A stretch of 64,000 bases of DNA from Verrucomicrobiota bacterium (GTDB taxonomy: Bacteria; Verrucomicrobiota; Verrucomicrobiia; Limisphaerales; UBA9464). Positions within the stretch are counted from its first letter, which is position 1. Every line of letters begins with the position of its first letter. Positions 10,058 to 20,176 of the stretch are shown in pieces. Under the pieces are notes generated by a model. That model searched no databases, had not been told where the DNA came from, and saw nothing but the letters and a program-made list of their open reading frames with translations. Position numbers and translations under genes: made by a program. Location: positions 1-64,000 of the forward strand of contig JAFLEF010000011.1 of assembly GCA_017309115.1 (NCBI GenBank). The letters run 5' to 3'.

Positions 10058-10825
10058 CTATTGTTGATTTCGAGTCACCAGACGGAAGAAGCCACCGTTG
10101 GCGATGCGAACGGAGTGACGTTGGGTACCCCCATTGCTGCTCTCGTTTCCCGTGCTTTTCGTCCAGGGCCCAAGCGGAGAATCGGACTGCTCGACTTGAT
10201 AGCCGCGAAACGCATCTCTTTCCCAGGTGAGGACCAAACTGTCATTCAACCGACTGGCGGATAGCTGCGGAGGGGTGGGTTCAGCAACCGGAACCAGTTC
10301 AAAGGAGACGATCTTAACGTCGTAGGCGATGACGTCGGCGAAGATTTGGCCGATTCCCATAAATCCTCCTCCGCCATAATACTGATTAAAGAAGTCGTAA
10401 GAGAGCTCCGATCCTCCGGAGAGCGGGAACGTTTGCGGGATCACCAAGTTGGTTCCGGCGGGAAACAGGTTGGTCTCAGCGGTGAGCAGCAGCAGGTTGA
10501 AACGTTCACGTCCGACCGGGGTTGGCACAAAATCAGGCGCCGGGTTCATCCAGTCCTGGACGCGAATCAGATGCAATCCGTTGGTGGGCGAAGCGCCTCC
10601 TGGCAGCAAAAGATTGCGCACGGGAGCAATCGAGAACTCGCGCAGTGGGAAGCGAAAGGACTCGGCATGGGGGTGCCCCGGCCCGAGGTAGTTTCGCCCG
10701 TCTTTCGGTGTTCGATCCACGACTTCCGCCGGGTCGCCAAAGTGGACCACCAACTCGTATTCACTTGCCAGAGTGGTCAGACAGGCCAGAACGAATCCCA
10801 AGGATCGGCTCAAAAAAAGGTTCAT
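10058..10825 (-). CDS. Hypothetical secreted protein
   Basis: The 255-residue product has a signal peptide (about residues 1-20) followed by a beta-rich region I do not recognise, with tyrosine- and glycine-rich segment FNQYYGGGGFMGIGQ. The last 65 residues (RGYQVEQSDSPLGPW to GGFFRLV) match the short fibronectin-like C-terminal domain common in exported verrucomicrobial proteins. There is no catalytic motif that I can identify. It is a single gene between serS and a phosphoesterase, on the same strand as both. Confidence 0.65.
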   Translation of the reverse strand: MNLFLSRSLGFVLACLTTLASEYELVVHFGDPAEVVDRTPKDGRNYLGPGHPHAESFRFPLREFSIAPVRNLLLPGGASPTNGLHLIRVQDWMNPAPDFVPTPVGRERFNLLLLTAETNLFPAGTNLVIPQTFPLSGGSELSYDFFNQYYGGGGFMGIGQIFADVIAYDVKIVSFELVPVAEPTPPQLSASRLNDSLVLTWERDAFRGYQVEQSDSPLGPWTKSTGNESSNGGTQRHSVRIANGGFFRLVTRNQQ

Positions 10826-10928
10826 GGACGGCAGTGGGTGGATTTAATGAAAGCATCCTCTGATGTTCAGGGACTGCAATTCTAATATCCCTTTGAAGGA
10901 GCCGAGGGGGACGGGGACGGTCCCAACC

Positions 10929-12104
10929 TCAACTCAGCGGTTTCAGCAACACTTCGTGGACGACCTCACCGTTAAGCCGGCTCATTTTGAGGCGGAGTTG
11001 GGTTGCGTCCGCGACTCCCTCTGTCCAAGTGGCCCGAGCGGGCTGGGGGCCGCCCCCGACGATTTGCCCATACGGAAAGTCTCCGTTGGGTGGTAACCAG
11101 GCCGGCTGGTGGGTGTGGCCCGACAGGATTGCCTGAGCTTTCCAGGACACCAGGGCGTCATGCCAGGCCGCACGGCTGCGGCCGCTATGCCGATCAAATC
11201 CGCCGGTCGCATAATCCTGTCGGCTCTCGTCCAGCCAGCGGAGGGGGATGTGGCAAAACGCCAGCCGGTACGGAGCATCGCGCAGTTCAGGTCGACGGAT
11301 CACTTCGGTCAGCCAACGCGTTTGTTCGGCTCGCAAGGCATCGAAGGCAACCCGACCCTGGAACGAAGGATGGTCATCCGGCTTGTCCTCCCCGGTGTGC
11401 AGGCAGATCACTGCGACCGGTCCGGATCGAAACGCGTAGAACGGGCGGCCTCCTGGGGTGGCCACCACGCTGGACATGCGAAAGGCGTGGGCTCCCCGGA
11501 CGTCGTGATTGCCCCAGGTCAGAAAGAGCGGACGACCCTGGGTGATGTCACATCCGCCCGGATGAAGCAGGGTGGGAATCAACAGATCCTCCTGAACCCA
11601 GTCATTGCAGGTGTCGCCATTCCAGATGAGGAAGTCGGCAGCTGGAGTAACCGCATGGAGCTGCCGCAGGGTCTCCTGATTCACATGCGTGTCATTCCAC
11701 ATGACAAAGCGGGTGGAACTGGCGCCGGAATCCAACGTTCGAAAGCGCTTCCAGTCGCTGAGAACCGATTCGCCATCGGCAGCGGTCGTGCGGGCACGAA
11801 TTCGTCCGCGGGTCCCGGAGGGTAGACCGTCGAGGCGCACCCGCAGGACCCGATCCCCCTGGGGGGAGAGTCCAAAGGCATCCATCCCGGCCACCCCGGC
11901 GGTTCCGGCTTCGGTCTCCCACTCGAGGAACCCGCGACTGAGTCGGCTCACGCCCCAGGCTGCTTCCAGGCCATGTTCCGTGGGAGCCATCAGCACCAGC
12001 GGCGTTTGGACCAGCGATGGCTTGCCCGCTCCGGCCGGTTGCTGGGCCAGAAGTCCACTGGCTCCGGCCGAGGCGACCGTTCCGAGAAAGGACCTTCGTT
12101 TCAT
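10929..12104 (-). CDS. Tat-exported metallophosphoesterase
   Basis: The 391-residue protein starts MKRRSFLGTVASAGASG, a twin-arginine-like signal. A fibronectin-like N-terminal domain (about 35-125) precedes a calcineurin-like phosphoesterase domain with the metal-binding series WNDTHVN, IWNGDT, TWGNHD, CHIPL and LSGHTH. Such proteins are periplasmic, dimetal phosphatases; the substrate is not predictable. It lies 25 bp downstream of the prolyl oligopeptidase gene and may share its transcript. A second Tat-type phosphoesterase lies at 14566. Confidence 0.85.
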   Translation of the reverse strand: MKRRSFLGTVASAGASGLLAQQPAGAGKPSLVQTPLVLMAPTEHGLEAAWGVSRLSRGFLEWETEAGTAGVAGMDAFGLSPQGDRVLRVRLDGLPSGTRGRIRARTTAADGESVLSDWKRFRTLDSGASSTRFVMWNDTHVNQETLRQLHAVTPAADFLIWNGDTCNDWVQEDLLIPTLLHPGGCDITQGRPLFLTWGNHDVRGAHAFRMSSVVATPGGRPFYAFRSGPVAVICLHTGEDKPDDHPSFQGRVAFDALRAEQTRWLTEVIRRPELRDAPYRLAFCHIPLRWLDESRQDYATGGFDRHSGRSRAAWHDALVSWKAQAILSGHTHQPAWLPPNGDFPYGQIVGGGPQPARATWTEGVADATQLRLKMSRLNGEVVHEVLLKPLS

Positions 12105-12129
12105 CCGCAGAACCCAGGGGTCTTCCAGA

Positions 12130-14253
12130 CTACTGCATCCAACGCAGTCCCAATTCCTTCACCAGGAACCCGTAAATGTCGGCCTGTTCTTCGATCAGCT
12201 TCGACGTCGGTTTGCCAGCGCCGTGGCCAGCCTTGGTCTCGATGCGAATTAAGACGGGGGCCGGTCCGGCCTGCGCTGCCTGGAGGGCGGCCGCATATTT
12301 GAAACTGTGGGCGGGGAAGACGCGATCATCGGTGTCGGCGGTGGTCACCAGCGTGGCCGGATACCGCGTCCCGGGCTTGATGTTGTGCAGCGGCGAATAG
12401 GCGTAGAGCGCCTTGAATTCAGCGGGATCATCCGGCGAGCCGTAATCCGACTTCCAAGCCGCGCCCACGGTGAATTTGGGGAAGCGGACCATGTCCATGA
12501 CGCCGACTGCCGGCAGGGCTGCGCCGAACAGGTCGGGTCGCTGATTCAGCACGGCGCCCACGAGCAGTCCGCCGTTGGAACCGCCCTGGATCGCGAGTTT
12601 GGCGGGGGACGTGTACTTATTCTGGATTAGCCATTCCGCCGCGGCGATGAAGTCGTCAAAGACGTTTTGCTTGTTCAGCTTGGCCCCTTTTTCCCACCAG
12701 GTTTTTCCGTACTCGCCGCCGCCGCGCAGGTTGGCCACCGCGAACACGCCCCCGCGTTCCAGCCAGGCAACGCGTGAAGCCGAAAAGGAAGGGGTCAGCG
12801 AAATGTTAAAGCCACCGTAGCCGTACAAGATCGTCGGATTGCTCCCATCCAACTTCAGGCCCTTCTTGTACGTCAGGAACAGGGGAACGCGGGTTCCATC
12901 CTTGCTCTTGGCGAATACCTGCTTCACCTCGAAGTCATCCGGATTGAATTTCACCTTGGCTTGGCGGAACAACGTGCTGGTCCCCGTCTTCAGATCGTAG
13001 CGATAGATCGTCGTGGGCGCGTTGTAGCTGGAGAACGAATAGAAGGTTTCCGTGTCCTTCTGCTTGCCGCCAAAGCCGCCCGCGGTGCCGATGCCCGGCA
13101 ATTCCACGTCCCGCACTGGCTTTCCAGATTTGTCTACGATGCGGATGCTCGTGTAGGCGTCCTTGAGGTAATTCAGCACGAACTGATCGTTGATCAGTTG
13201 CACATCATTCAGCGTCTCGGCGGTCTCCGGCACGATCTCCTTCCAGGTCTTGGTCGGATCAGTAACGTCAATGCTCACCAAGCGGCCGCGTTCCGCCTTG
13301 TGGTCGGTGTGGAAGTAGAGCACCGGGCCGTCGTTGCCCACGAACGAGTAGCGGTTCGCGCGCTCATCCACCACCGGGACGACCGGAGAGTCCGCATTCG
13401 AAAGGTCCTTCAAGTAAACCCGGTTCATCCGCTCCGTACCTTTGGCGACTGAAATGACCAGCCATCGTCCATCCTCGGTCACCCCGCCGCGCACGAACAG
13501 TTCACCGTCTTCTGGACGCTCATAGATCAACACGTCCTCGGACTGCGGGGTGCCCAGCTTGTGGAAGTAGATCTTTTCAAAACGGTTCACCCCCTTGTAT
13601 TCGCCGCCTTCCTGGACGTCTGGGAAGCGGCTGTAGAAGAAGCCGGAATTGTCGAGCAACCACGAGACGCTGCCTTGTCGATTCGGCCGCAGGGTGTCGG
13701 GGAGATGCTGGCCGGTTGCGACGTCCATGACTTTCCAATCCGTACGGTCGGAGCCGGAGCGGGCGATCCCGTAGGCCCAGAGTTTTCCGTCCTCGGTAAA
13801 CGCGGATCCGCTCAAGGCGGCGGTGCCATCGGCGGACAATTGGTTGGGGTCAAAAAAGACCCGGCCCGGATCATTAATCGAGTCAGCGATGTACAGAACG
13901 CTCTGATTCTGGAGGCCATCGTTCTTGGCGTAGAGGTAACGCGGGCCGATTTTCATGGGCGCTGAGTAGCGCTCGTAGTTCCAGAGTTCGGTCAAACGGG
14001 TCTTGAGGGCCGCCCGTTCAGGAATGGTGTCCAGGTAGGCATCGGTCACCTGGTTCTCGGCCGCGATCCACGCCTGAGTCTCGGCGGACGCGGTGTCCTC
14101 CAGCCAGCGGTAGGGGTCCTCGACGCGAACGCCGTGGAACATATCCACCTGGTCCGCCTTCTTGGCTGTCGGATATTGGTACTGCGCGTAGGTCGGCACG
14201 ACCGCGACCAAGCCGCAAATCAGGGTGCTCAGCAATGTCAGTTTAGAGATCAT
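12130..14253 (-). CDS. Prolyl oligopeptidase family serine peptidase (S9A)
   Basis: The 707-residue protein has a signal peptide ending TYAQ (about residue 23). The N-terminal S9 propeller begins with [10 protein letters not shown], and the C-terminal alpha/beta-hydrolase domain carries the triad: nucleophile Ser in GGSNGGLL, Asp in DTDDRVFP and His in AGHGAGKP. Post-proline endopeptidases of this family cleave short peptides. The signal peptide suggests periplasmic use in peptide scavenging. Length is usual for exported S9A enzymes. Confidence 0.95.
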   Translation of the reverse strand: MISKLTLLSTLICGLVAVVPTYAQYQYPTAKKADQVDMFHGVRVEDPYRWLEDTASAETQAWIAAENQVTDAYLDTIPERAALKTRLTELWNYERYSAPMKIGPRYLYAKNDGLQNQSVLYIADSINDPGRVFFDPNQLSADGTAALSGSAFTEDGKLWAYGIARSGSDRTDWKVMDVATGQHLPDTLRPNRQGSVSWLLDNSGFFYSRFPDVQEGGEYKGVNRFEKIYFHKLGTPQSEDVLIYERPEDGELFVRGGVTEDGRWLVISVAKGTERMNRVYLKDLSNADSPVVPVVDERANRYSFVGNDGPVLYFHTDHKAERGRLVSIDVTDPTKTWKEIVPETAETLNDVQLINDQFVLNYLKDAYTSIRIVDKSGKPVRDVELPGIGTAGGFGGKQKDTETFYSFSSYNAPTTIYRYDLKTGTSTLFRQAKVKFNPDDFEVKQVFAKSKDGTRVPLFLTYKKGLKLDGSNPTILYGYGGFNISLTPSFSASRVAWLERGGVFAVANLRGGGEYGKTWWEKGAKLNKQNVFDDFIAAAEWLIQNKYTSPAKLAIQGGSNGGLLVGAVLNQRPDLFGAALPAVGVMDMVRFPKFTVGAAWKSDYGSPDDPAEFKALYAYSPLHNIKPGTRYPATLVTTADTDDRVFPAHSFKYAAALQAAQAGPAPVLIRIETKAGHGAGKPTSKLIEEQADIYGFLVKELGLRWMQ

Positions 14254-14565
14254 GATTCGAATGCGCCCGGATTGAAATCCGATTCGCGGGAATGGCGATA
14301 GAAAACCGGGGTTTTTTGAGGGAATTAAGTGGCTTCGTTGGCCAAAAACGAGGTGAGGCCTGGAGCGACCGCCTTCCGACCTCGGAAGCTGCCGATCTGG
14401 ATTCGAGTCACCATGCTTTGAGATAAGTGACAGAACTGCGGGGAATCACAATTCCCGCGGAGTCTGGGCGTCGCTTTTTCGCTGGTCAGTTGGAGTTATT
14501 GGGTTGGCTATCGCGGGCCTCTGGCTCGACAGATGGCGACGCTTCCGAAACGCTGATGCCCGAAT
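14254..14565. other. Divergent intergenic region
   Basis: This gap separates the prolyl oligopeptidase and the second phosphoesterase, which are transcribed away from each other, so it must hold promoters for both. I see only a weak hairpin (AAAAC/GTTTT near 14302-14316 followed by T residues) and no recognisable operator or RNA gene. Confidence 0.45.
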
Positions 14566-15579
14566 ATGAATTCTTCGGTGACTTCCTCCGGTCCGGGAAC
14601 CTCGCGCCGGGAGTTTGTGCGGCGCGTCGCCCTTACTTCTGCGGCCTGGACGACGCTGGGATCGGCCGGGGCGGTCGATGCTCCGGCTCGGCGGGTGCGG
14701 TTCGGACTGATTGCGGACATTCATCCGGACGTGTTGCCGGACGGCCTGCAACGTATTCAGGCGTTTGTGCAGGCCATGACCGCGGCCCGGGTGGATTTCG
14801 TGATTCAATTGGGAGATTTCGTTTGGCCCAAGCCTTCCAATCAGAAGTTCCTGGACGCCTGGAACCAATACTCCGGTCCCAAATTTCACGTGTTGGGGAA
14901 TCACGACATGGACGACGGCTATACCGCCGATCAGACCGTTGCGTTCGTCGGCATGCCCGCCCGGTACTACACGTTTCCGGCCGGACCGGCGTTGGGCATC
15001 GTACTCGATGGCAACGAACCCGGGGGCACGCGCTCCGGCTACAAACGCTTTCTGGGACGAACGCAGCTGAAGTGGCTGGAGCAGGAACTCGCCAACTCCA
15101 CCAAGCCCTGTTTGCTCTTCGTCCATCAACCGTTTGATTTCGACCACGACGATGCCTTGGAGAATGCGGCTGAGGTCCGGGCAGTTGTGGAAAACGCGGA
15201 GAAGACCCGGCCAGGGACGGTGCTGGCCGTCTTCAGTGGCCACTTTCACTTGGACTACGCCCGGGTGGTCAACGGGATCCGCTACTTCGAGATCAACAGC
15301 GCCGCCTATTGGTGGCTGGCGAACAAGGAAGCGCGTCGGGAGGTGTATTCGCCGGAAGTGCATCAGACGTTCCGCTGGGCCAGCGCGGTGGCGCCGTATC
15401 GGGATCCACTCTGGGCGGTGGTCACTCTGGATCTCGACGGGGGCGAACTGGTGATCGAAGGGAAACGGTCGGATTGGCTCGGCCCTGATCCCTGGACGCG
15501 TGGAGAAATCACCGACCGACCCCGAGAATCCCTGCACCCCTGGATCTCAGATCAGCGCGTGGCGGTGAAGGGTGGGTAA
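14566..15579 (+). CDS. Tat-exported metallophosphoesterase
   Basis: The 337-residue product has a twin-arginine-type signal (SRREFVRRVALTSAAW, residues about 13-28). The calcineurin-like domain shows RFGLIADIHPD, IQLGDFVWP, VLGNHDMDDGY, FVHQPFD and FSGHFHLDYA, which supply the two-metal site. It is probably a periplasmic phosphatase or phosphodiesterase of unknown substrate. It is divergent from the prolyl oligopeptidase. The ATG at 14566 is chosen because it puts the Tat motif close to the N-terminus. Confidence 0.88.
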   Translation: MNSSVTSSGPGTSRREFVRRVALTSAAWTTLGSAGAVDAPARRVRFGLIADIHPDVLPDGLQRIQAFVQAMTAARVDFVIQLGDFVWPKPSNQKFLDAWNQYSGPKFHVLGNHDMDDGYTADQTVAFVGMPARYYTFPAGPALGIVLDGNEPGGTRSGYKRFLGRTQLKWLEQELANSTKPCLLFVHQPFDFDHDDALENAAEVRAVVENAEKTRPGTVLAVFSGHFHLDYARVVNGIRYFEINSAAYWWLANKEARREVYSPEVHQTFRWASAVAPYRDPLWAVVTLDLDGGELVIEGKRSDWLGPDPWTRGEITDRPRESLHPWISDQRVAVKGG

Positions 15580-15600
15580 ACGGTAGCCGGTAAGGGGGAA

Positions 15601-15625
15601 CAGCTGAGAGCTGAGAGCTGAGAGG
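15601..15625. repeat. Heptanucleotide tandem repeat (GAGCTGA)
   Basis: Just over three units of a GAGCTGA heptamer lie in the gap between the phosphoesterase and clpX. It is one of several intergenic heptamer arrays in the window. Confidence 0.75.
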
Positions 15626-15663
15626 TAGAGGCGGGGACGGGGTGCGCGCGGAGGTCCGGCGTT

Positions 15664-16920
<1,257 letters not shown>

Positions 16921-16937
16921 ACGATTCGGGAAAAGGT

Positions 16938-17564
16938 TTACTTGGCGGAGTCGGTGGCGACGAGGGCGGGAATCTCGCGGCGGGAAGCCACCACTTCGTC
17001 GACGAGGCCGAATTCCTTGGCTTGTTCCGCCGACATGAAGTTGTCGCGATCGCAGGCTTTTTCGACGACCTCGTAGGTTTGTCCCGTGTGCTTGCTCAGA
17101 ATGTTGTTCAGCTTCTTCTTGAGCGAGAGCATGTAGTTCACCCGGATTTCGACATCGCTGGCTTGGCCTTCAGCTCCGCCCAGCACTTGGTGAATCATGA
17201 CGTCAGCATTTGGCAGCGCGAACCGCTTGCCCTTGGTGCCGGCGCTCAAAAGAACGGCGCCCATGCTCGCGGCCATGCCGACACAATAGGTGTTCACGTC
17301 GCAGGTGAGCCACTGCATCGTGTCGTAGATGGCCAGCCCGGCGGTCACCGAGCCACCGGGGGAGTTGATGTAGAAGTGAATGTCCTTCTTCGGATCGGCC
17401 ATCTGCAGGAAGAGAAACTGGGCGACGATGACATTGGACACCATGTCGTTCACGGGAGTCCCTAGGAACACGATCCGGTCCTTCAACAGGCGGCTGTACA
17501 GATCGTAGCCCTGTTCGCCACGGCCGGTTTGTTCGATAACGATGGGAACCGAAAAGTTTCGCAT
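16938..17564 (-). CDS. clpP: ATP-dependent Clp protease proteolytic subunit ClpP
   Basis: The start at the ATG at 17564 gives 208 residues beginning [22 protein letters not shown] 15 bases further upstream would also be in frame, but GAAAGAG sits six bases before the ATG and is a reasonable ribosome-binding site. The serine protease triad has family spacing: Ser100 in GMAASMGA, His125 in MIHQVLGG and Asp174 in CDRDNF. It forms the barrel that degrades proteins unfolded by ClpX. It is the first gene of a clpP-clpX operon. Confidence 0.97.
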   Translation of the reverse strand: MRNFSVPIVIEQTGRGEQGYDLYSRLLKDRIVFLGTPVNDMVSNVIVAQFLFLQMADPKKDIHFYINSPGGSVTAGLAIYDTMQWLTCDVNTYCVGMAASMGAVLLSAGTKGKRFALPNADVMIHQVLGGAEGQASDVEIRVNYMLSLKKKLNNILSKHTGQTYEVVEKACDRDNFMSAEQAKEFGLVDEVVASRREIPALVATDSAK

Positions 17565-17587
17565 GGGTAACTCTTTCACGACGCGCC

Positions 17588-17616
17588 AAGCTACGGGGGG
17601 GCTTCCAGCAGGTCAA
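17588..17616 (-). promoter_or_regulatory. Candidate sigma-70 promoter of clpP-clpX
   Basis: On the minus strand there is TTGACC (17616-17611) and TAGCTT (17593-17588) separated by exactly 17 bp, 23 bp ahead of the clpP ATG. The -35 box is good; the -10 box is moderate. Confidence 0.45.
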
Positions 17617-17683
17617 GAAACGGGCCGGCTGCTGAACACTCGAAAACAACGAGCGTGATCACGGTTGTCGGCGCGAGCGTTTC

Positions 17684-18439
17684 TCAACGTCGGAAGGCGT
17701 CCCAGGCGAGTTTTAGGGTCAACGCAATGACCATGGTGAGGAACACCGGCCGGATTACTTTGGCGCCGCCTTTCACCGCCATCCGCGCGCCCAGTTGACC
17801 GCCGATCATTTGCCCGGCGGCCATGGTCAGTCCCACCCCAAAGCGAACGTGTCCGGTGACCAGGAACACTGCCAGCGAGGCCAGATTGCTCGTGAGGTTC
17901 ATGGCCTTGGTATAGGCCGTTGCGCGAAGGAGGTTGAGCCCGAGGATCAGCACCCCGGCGACCGTCCAGAAGGAACCCGTTCCCGGCCCGAAGAAGCCGT
18001 CGTAGAATCCCAGGCCCAGGCCAAACACCAAGCCGAACACGGGAGCTGGCCAGCGGGCGGTGCGGGACTCCTGGCCGAGGTCGTGTTTGCACGCCGTGTA
18101 AACGGCGATGGCCAACAACAGGAATGGGATGACGGGCCGCAGAAACTCCGGACTGATGCGGGTCACGGCCCAGGCGCCGGCCAGCGCACCGACCAACGTG
18201 GCCCCCACGCCCAGCCGCAATTCCTCCCAATGGAGCAAGCCGTGCCGGGCGTATTGCCAGGTGGCGAGACTGGTGCCGCAGGAGGATTGAAATTTGTTCG
18301 TCCCCAGCACGTCCTGGGGAGTCATTCCGGTCGCCAGGAGGACGGGGACCGTCAGGAGTCCGCCCCCGCCAGCCACGGCATCGACAAACCCAGCGACCAA
18401 TCCGGTCATGAAGAGTGCCGGGTACCACCACCATTCCAT
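17684..18439 (-). CDS. TSUP family (TauE/SafE-like) membrane permease
   Basis: Starting at the ATG at 18439 gives 251 residues; an upstream in-frame extension would precede the first membrane helix with translated repeat DNA. The protein has about eight membrane segments and the family signatures GFVDAVAGGGGLLTVP near the N-terminus and FYDGFFGPGTGSFW in the second half. TSUP proteins export or import sulfite, sulfonates or other organic anions. The substrate here is not evident from the neighbours (clpP, mnmA). Confidence 0.92.
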   Translation of the reverse strand: MEWWWYPALFMTGLVAGFVDAVAGGGGLLTVPVLLATGMTPQDVLGTNKFQSSCGTSLATWQYARHGLLHWEELRLGVGATLVGALAGAWAVTRISPEFLRPVIPFLLLAIAVYTACKHDLGQESRTARWPAPVFGLVFGLGLGFYDGFFGPGTGSFWTVAGVLILGLNLLRATAYTKAMNLTSNLASLAVFLVTGHVRFGVGLTMAAGQMIGGQLGARMAVKGGAKVIRPVFLTMVIALTLKLAWDAFRR

Positions 18440-18470
18440 GACCGAGAGGGTAGGGGAGACCTGGCGAAGG

Positions 18471-18491
18471 GGTAAGCGGTAAGCGGTAAGT
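18471..18491. repeat. Heptanucleotide tandem repeat (GGTAAGC)
   Basis: Three units of GGTAAGC, the last ending in T, lie just upstream of the TSUP gene start. The same kind of array, with unit GGGTAAG, occurs at 27966. Confidence 0.7.
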
Positions 18492-18538
18492 GAAGGCATC
18501 GGTGTTTTTCCAGTTTTCCGGATTCCACCCTTCTTTCA

Positions 18539-18631
18539 GGTAGGGCGATGCTCCGCCGAGCCGGGCGCGTTGTGGCGAAGTGACGCGTGGTGAGTCCACA
18601 CGGGAACGGCTCCGCGGAGCGTCGCCCCACC
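18539..18631. repeat. Roughly 90-bp element with inverted ends, copy 1
   Basis: The left end reads GGTAGGGCGATGCTCCGC and the right end GCGGAGCGTCGCCCCACC, which are near-perfect inverted repeats of each other. The interior shares GACGCGTGG.GAGTCCACAC with the two copies at 28003 and 28130. The element sits between divergent genes (TSUP permease and mnmA). Confidence 0.75.
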
Positions 18632-18652
18632 GGTCGGTTTGGTTTCGCTTCT

Positions 18653-18680
18653 CTCAACTCTCAACTTTCAACTCTCAACT
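18653..18680. repeat. Heptanucleotide tandem repeat (CTCAACT)
   Basis: Four heptamers (CTCAACT, one of them TTCAACT) end 22 bp before the mnmA start codon, so they fall in the likely 5' untranslated region. Confidence 0.75.
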
Positions 18681-18702
18681 TCCCCACCATAATCAGGGGC
18701 CG

Positions 18703-19797
18703 ATGTCTGATCGTCGTTTAACGCGGGTGCTGGTGGGCATGAGTGGCGGGGTGGATTCCTCCGCCACGGCCGCGCTGTTGCTGGAACAGGGTTATGACGT
18801 GGTCGGAGTAACCCTGAAACTGTGGCCTCAGGACTGCGTCAATCGCGCCGAAGATAAGTGCTGCGGCCCCCAGGCAGTCATGGATGCCCGAAGCGTCTCC
18901 GCCAAACTGGGCATTCCCTACTACCTGGTCGATGAGTCCGGATTGTTCCAGGAAAAGGTCATCCAGTACTTCGCCGACGAATACCGGGCTGGCCGGACGC
19001 CGAACCCCTGTGTGATGTGCAATCAGCACCTGAAGTTCGGCGTGCTCTTGGATCGCGCGCGTCAGTTGGGCTGCGAGTACATCGCCACCGGCCACTTTGC
19101 GCGGTTGGAGCGCGACCCGACCAGCGGTCATGTGCAACTGCTCCGTGGCCGGGATTTGAGGAAGGATCAGAGCTATTTCCTCTTCAGCTTGCGGCAGGAT
19201 CAGCTGGCGCGGTCGCTTTTCCCCCTGGGCGAGAAGACCAAGGCCGATACCCGGGAAGTGGCTCGCGCCTGTTCCTTGCGGACCGCCGACAAGGAGGAGT
19301 CCATGGAGATCTGTTTCGTACCGGATCGGGACTACGGAAAGTTCCTGCGGGACGCTCGCCTAGCCGCGTCCCATCGCGGCGAGATTGTGGATGTCCTGGG
19401 CCGGAAGCTGGGGGAACACGAGGGCATTGAGTTTTACACCATTGGCCAGCGGCGGGGTCTGGGCATTTCTTCGGCACATCCGTTGTACGTGATCGAACTG
19501 GATGCGGCGCAGAATCGGGTGGTGGTGGGTGACGAGTCCCAGCTCAATCGGGACACCTTCGAAATCACCAACTGCAACTGGATCGCGGCGAACCTTCAGG
19601 GCGAATCTGCCGAACCGTTCACCTGCATGGCCAAGATTCGCTACAACCATCCCGGAGCGGACGCCGAAGTGACCATGCGTCCCGGGGGAACGGCGACAGT
19701 GCGGATGAAGGAAGCCGCGCGGGCGGTGACGCCGGGTCAGGCGTGTGTGTTGTACGACGGCGACCGCGTGTTAGGCGGTGGCTGGATTGCGCGCTGA
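18703..19797 (+). CDS. mnmA: tRNA-specific 2-thiouridylase MnmA
   Basis: The ATG at 18703 gives 364 residues; further upstream the frame is repeat DNA. The PP-loop pyrophosphatase motif GMSGGVDSS lies at residues 12-20, and the two catalytic cysteines at Cys103 (NPCVMCN) and Cys204 (MEICFVPDRDY). A central FYTIGQRRGLGIS segment is also typical. It thiolates U34 in tRNAs for Lys, Glu and Gln using sulfur relayed from a cysteine desulfurase. Full length for the family. Confidence 0.97.
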   Translation: MSDRRLTRVLVGMSGGVDSSATAALLLEQGYDVVGVTLKLWPQDCVNRAEDKCCGPQAVMDARSVSAKLGIPYYLVDESGLFQEKVIQYFADEYRAGRTPNPCVMCNQHLKFGVLLDRARQLGCEYIATGHFARLERDPTSGHVQLLRGRDLRKDQSYFLFSLRQDQLARSLFPLGEKTKADTREVARACSLRTADKEESMEICFVPDRDYGKFLRDARLAASHRGEIVDVLGRKLGEHEGIEFYTIGQRRGLGISSAHPLYVIELDAAQNRVVVGDESQLNRDTFEITNCNWIAANLQGESAEPFTCMAKIRYNHPGADAEVTMRPGGTATVRMKEAARAVTPGQACVLYDGDRVLGGGWIAR

Positions 19798-19820
19798 AGG
19801 AGTTGAATGCAACCAAAGCC

Positions 19821-19904
19821 GGTAGGGCTAGTAGTGCGGGATTCATCCCGTCCCCCCAGCGCCGACTCACCCCCAGGGTCCGCCTGAAGGCGGTACTACG
19901 AACC
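19821..19904. repeat. 84-bp repeat with two internal hairpins
   Basis: It begins GGTAGGGCTAGTAGTGCGGG and ends CGGTACTACGAACC, so the outer parts are complementary (GTAGT...ACTAC). Inside are two short hairpins, CGGGATTCATCCCG and CCGCCTGAAGGCGG. A shortened relative with CCGCCTTTAGGCGG is at 36489-36502. Confidence 0.65.
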
Positions 19905-19920
19905 AGGGGCGGTTCATGGA

Positions 19921-20149
19921 GAGTTGAGAGAAGCCAAAACCGGTGAACCGGATCTGCCTTGCGTTCACAAACCCGTCGAAACTTCTAACGTGTTGGATTC
20001 CAGATCTTTTCTCTAAACTACCCACAAACCAGTTGAGAGTTGAAAGTTGAGAGTTGAGAGAAAAGACCTGAATTCCAGCACGTTAGAAATGCCGATGGGT
20101 TTGTGGACACAATGCAGATCCGGTTCACCGGTTTTCGCTCCTCTCAACT
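19921..20149. repeat. Large inverted repeat with 93-base arms
   Basis: The left arm (about 19921-20014) and the reverse complement of the right arm (about 20056-20149) align without gaps over about 93 bases with roughly 13 mismatches. They enclose a 41-base loop that contains heptamer units. The arms include the shared stretch AAAACCGGTGAACCGGATCT. The structure lies between two convergent genes. It could be a MITE-like element or a very long transcribed hairpin acting as a two-way transcript end. Confidence 0.85.
20031..20058. repeat. Heptanucleotide tandem repeat (AGTTGAG)
   Basis: Four units of AGTTGAG (one AGTTGAA) lie in the loop and inner arm of the large inverted repeat. Confidence 0.7.
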
Positions 20150-20163
20150 TTCAACCCTCAACT
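20143..20163. repeat. Heptanucleotide tandem repeat (CTCAACT)
   Basis: Three units (CTCAACT, TTCAACC, CTCAACT) end the large inverted repeat on its right side, complementary to GAGTTGAGAG at its left end. Confidence 0.65.
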
Positions 20164-20176
20164 AATCTCCAGCCCC

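Larger units (their letters stand above)
19798..20176. other. Repeat-filled gap between convergent genes
   Basis: No gene is apparent between the mnmA and dehydroquinate-synthase-like stops. The gap contains an 84-bp hairpin repeat, a large inverted repeat with 93-base arms and three heptamer arrays, each given its own entry. Confidence 0.7.

Noticed and set aside
14302..14320. Hairpin with T tract as a terminator
   Set aside because: The stem is only five or six A/T-rich pairs with a very short loop and lies between two divergent starts, where a terminator is not expected.
18580..18702. Upstream extension of mnmA by 41 codons
   Set aside because: The extra residues come from the 90-bp repeat and a heptamer array; the conserved protein begins at the ATG at 18703.
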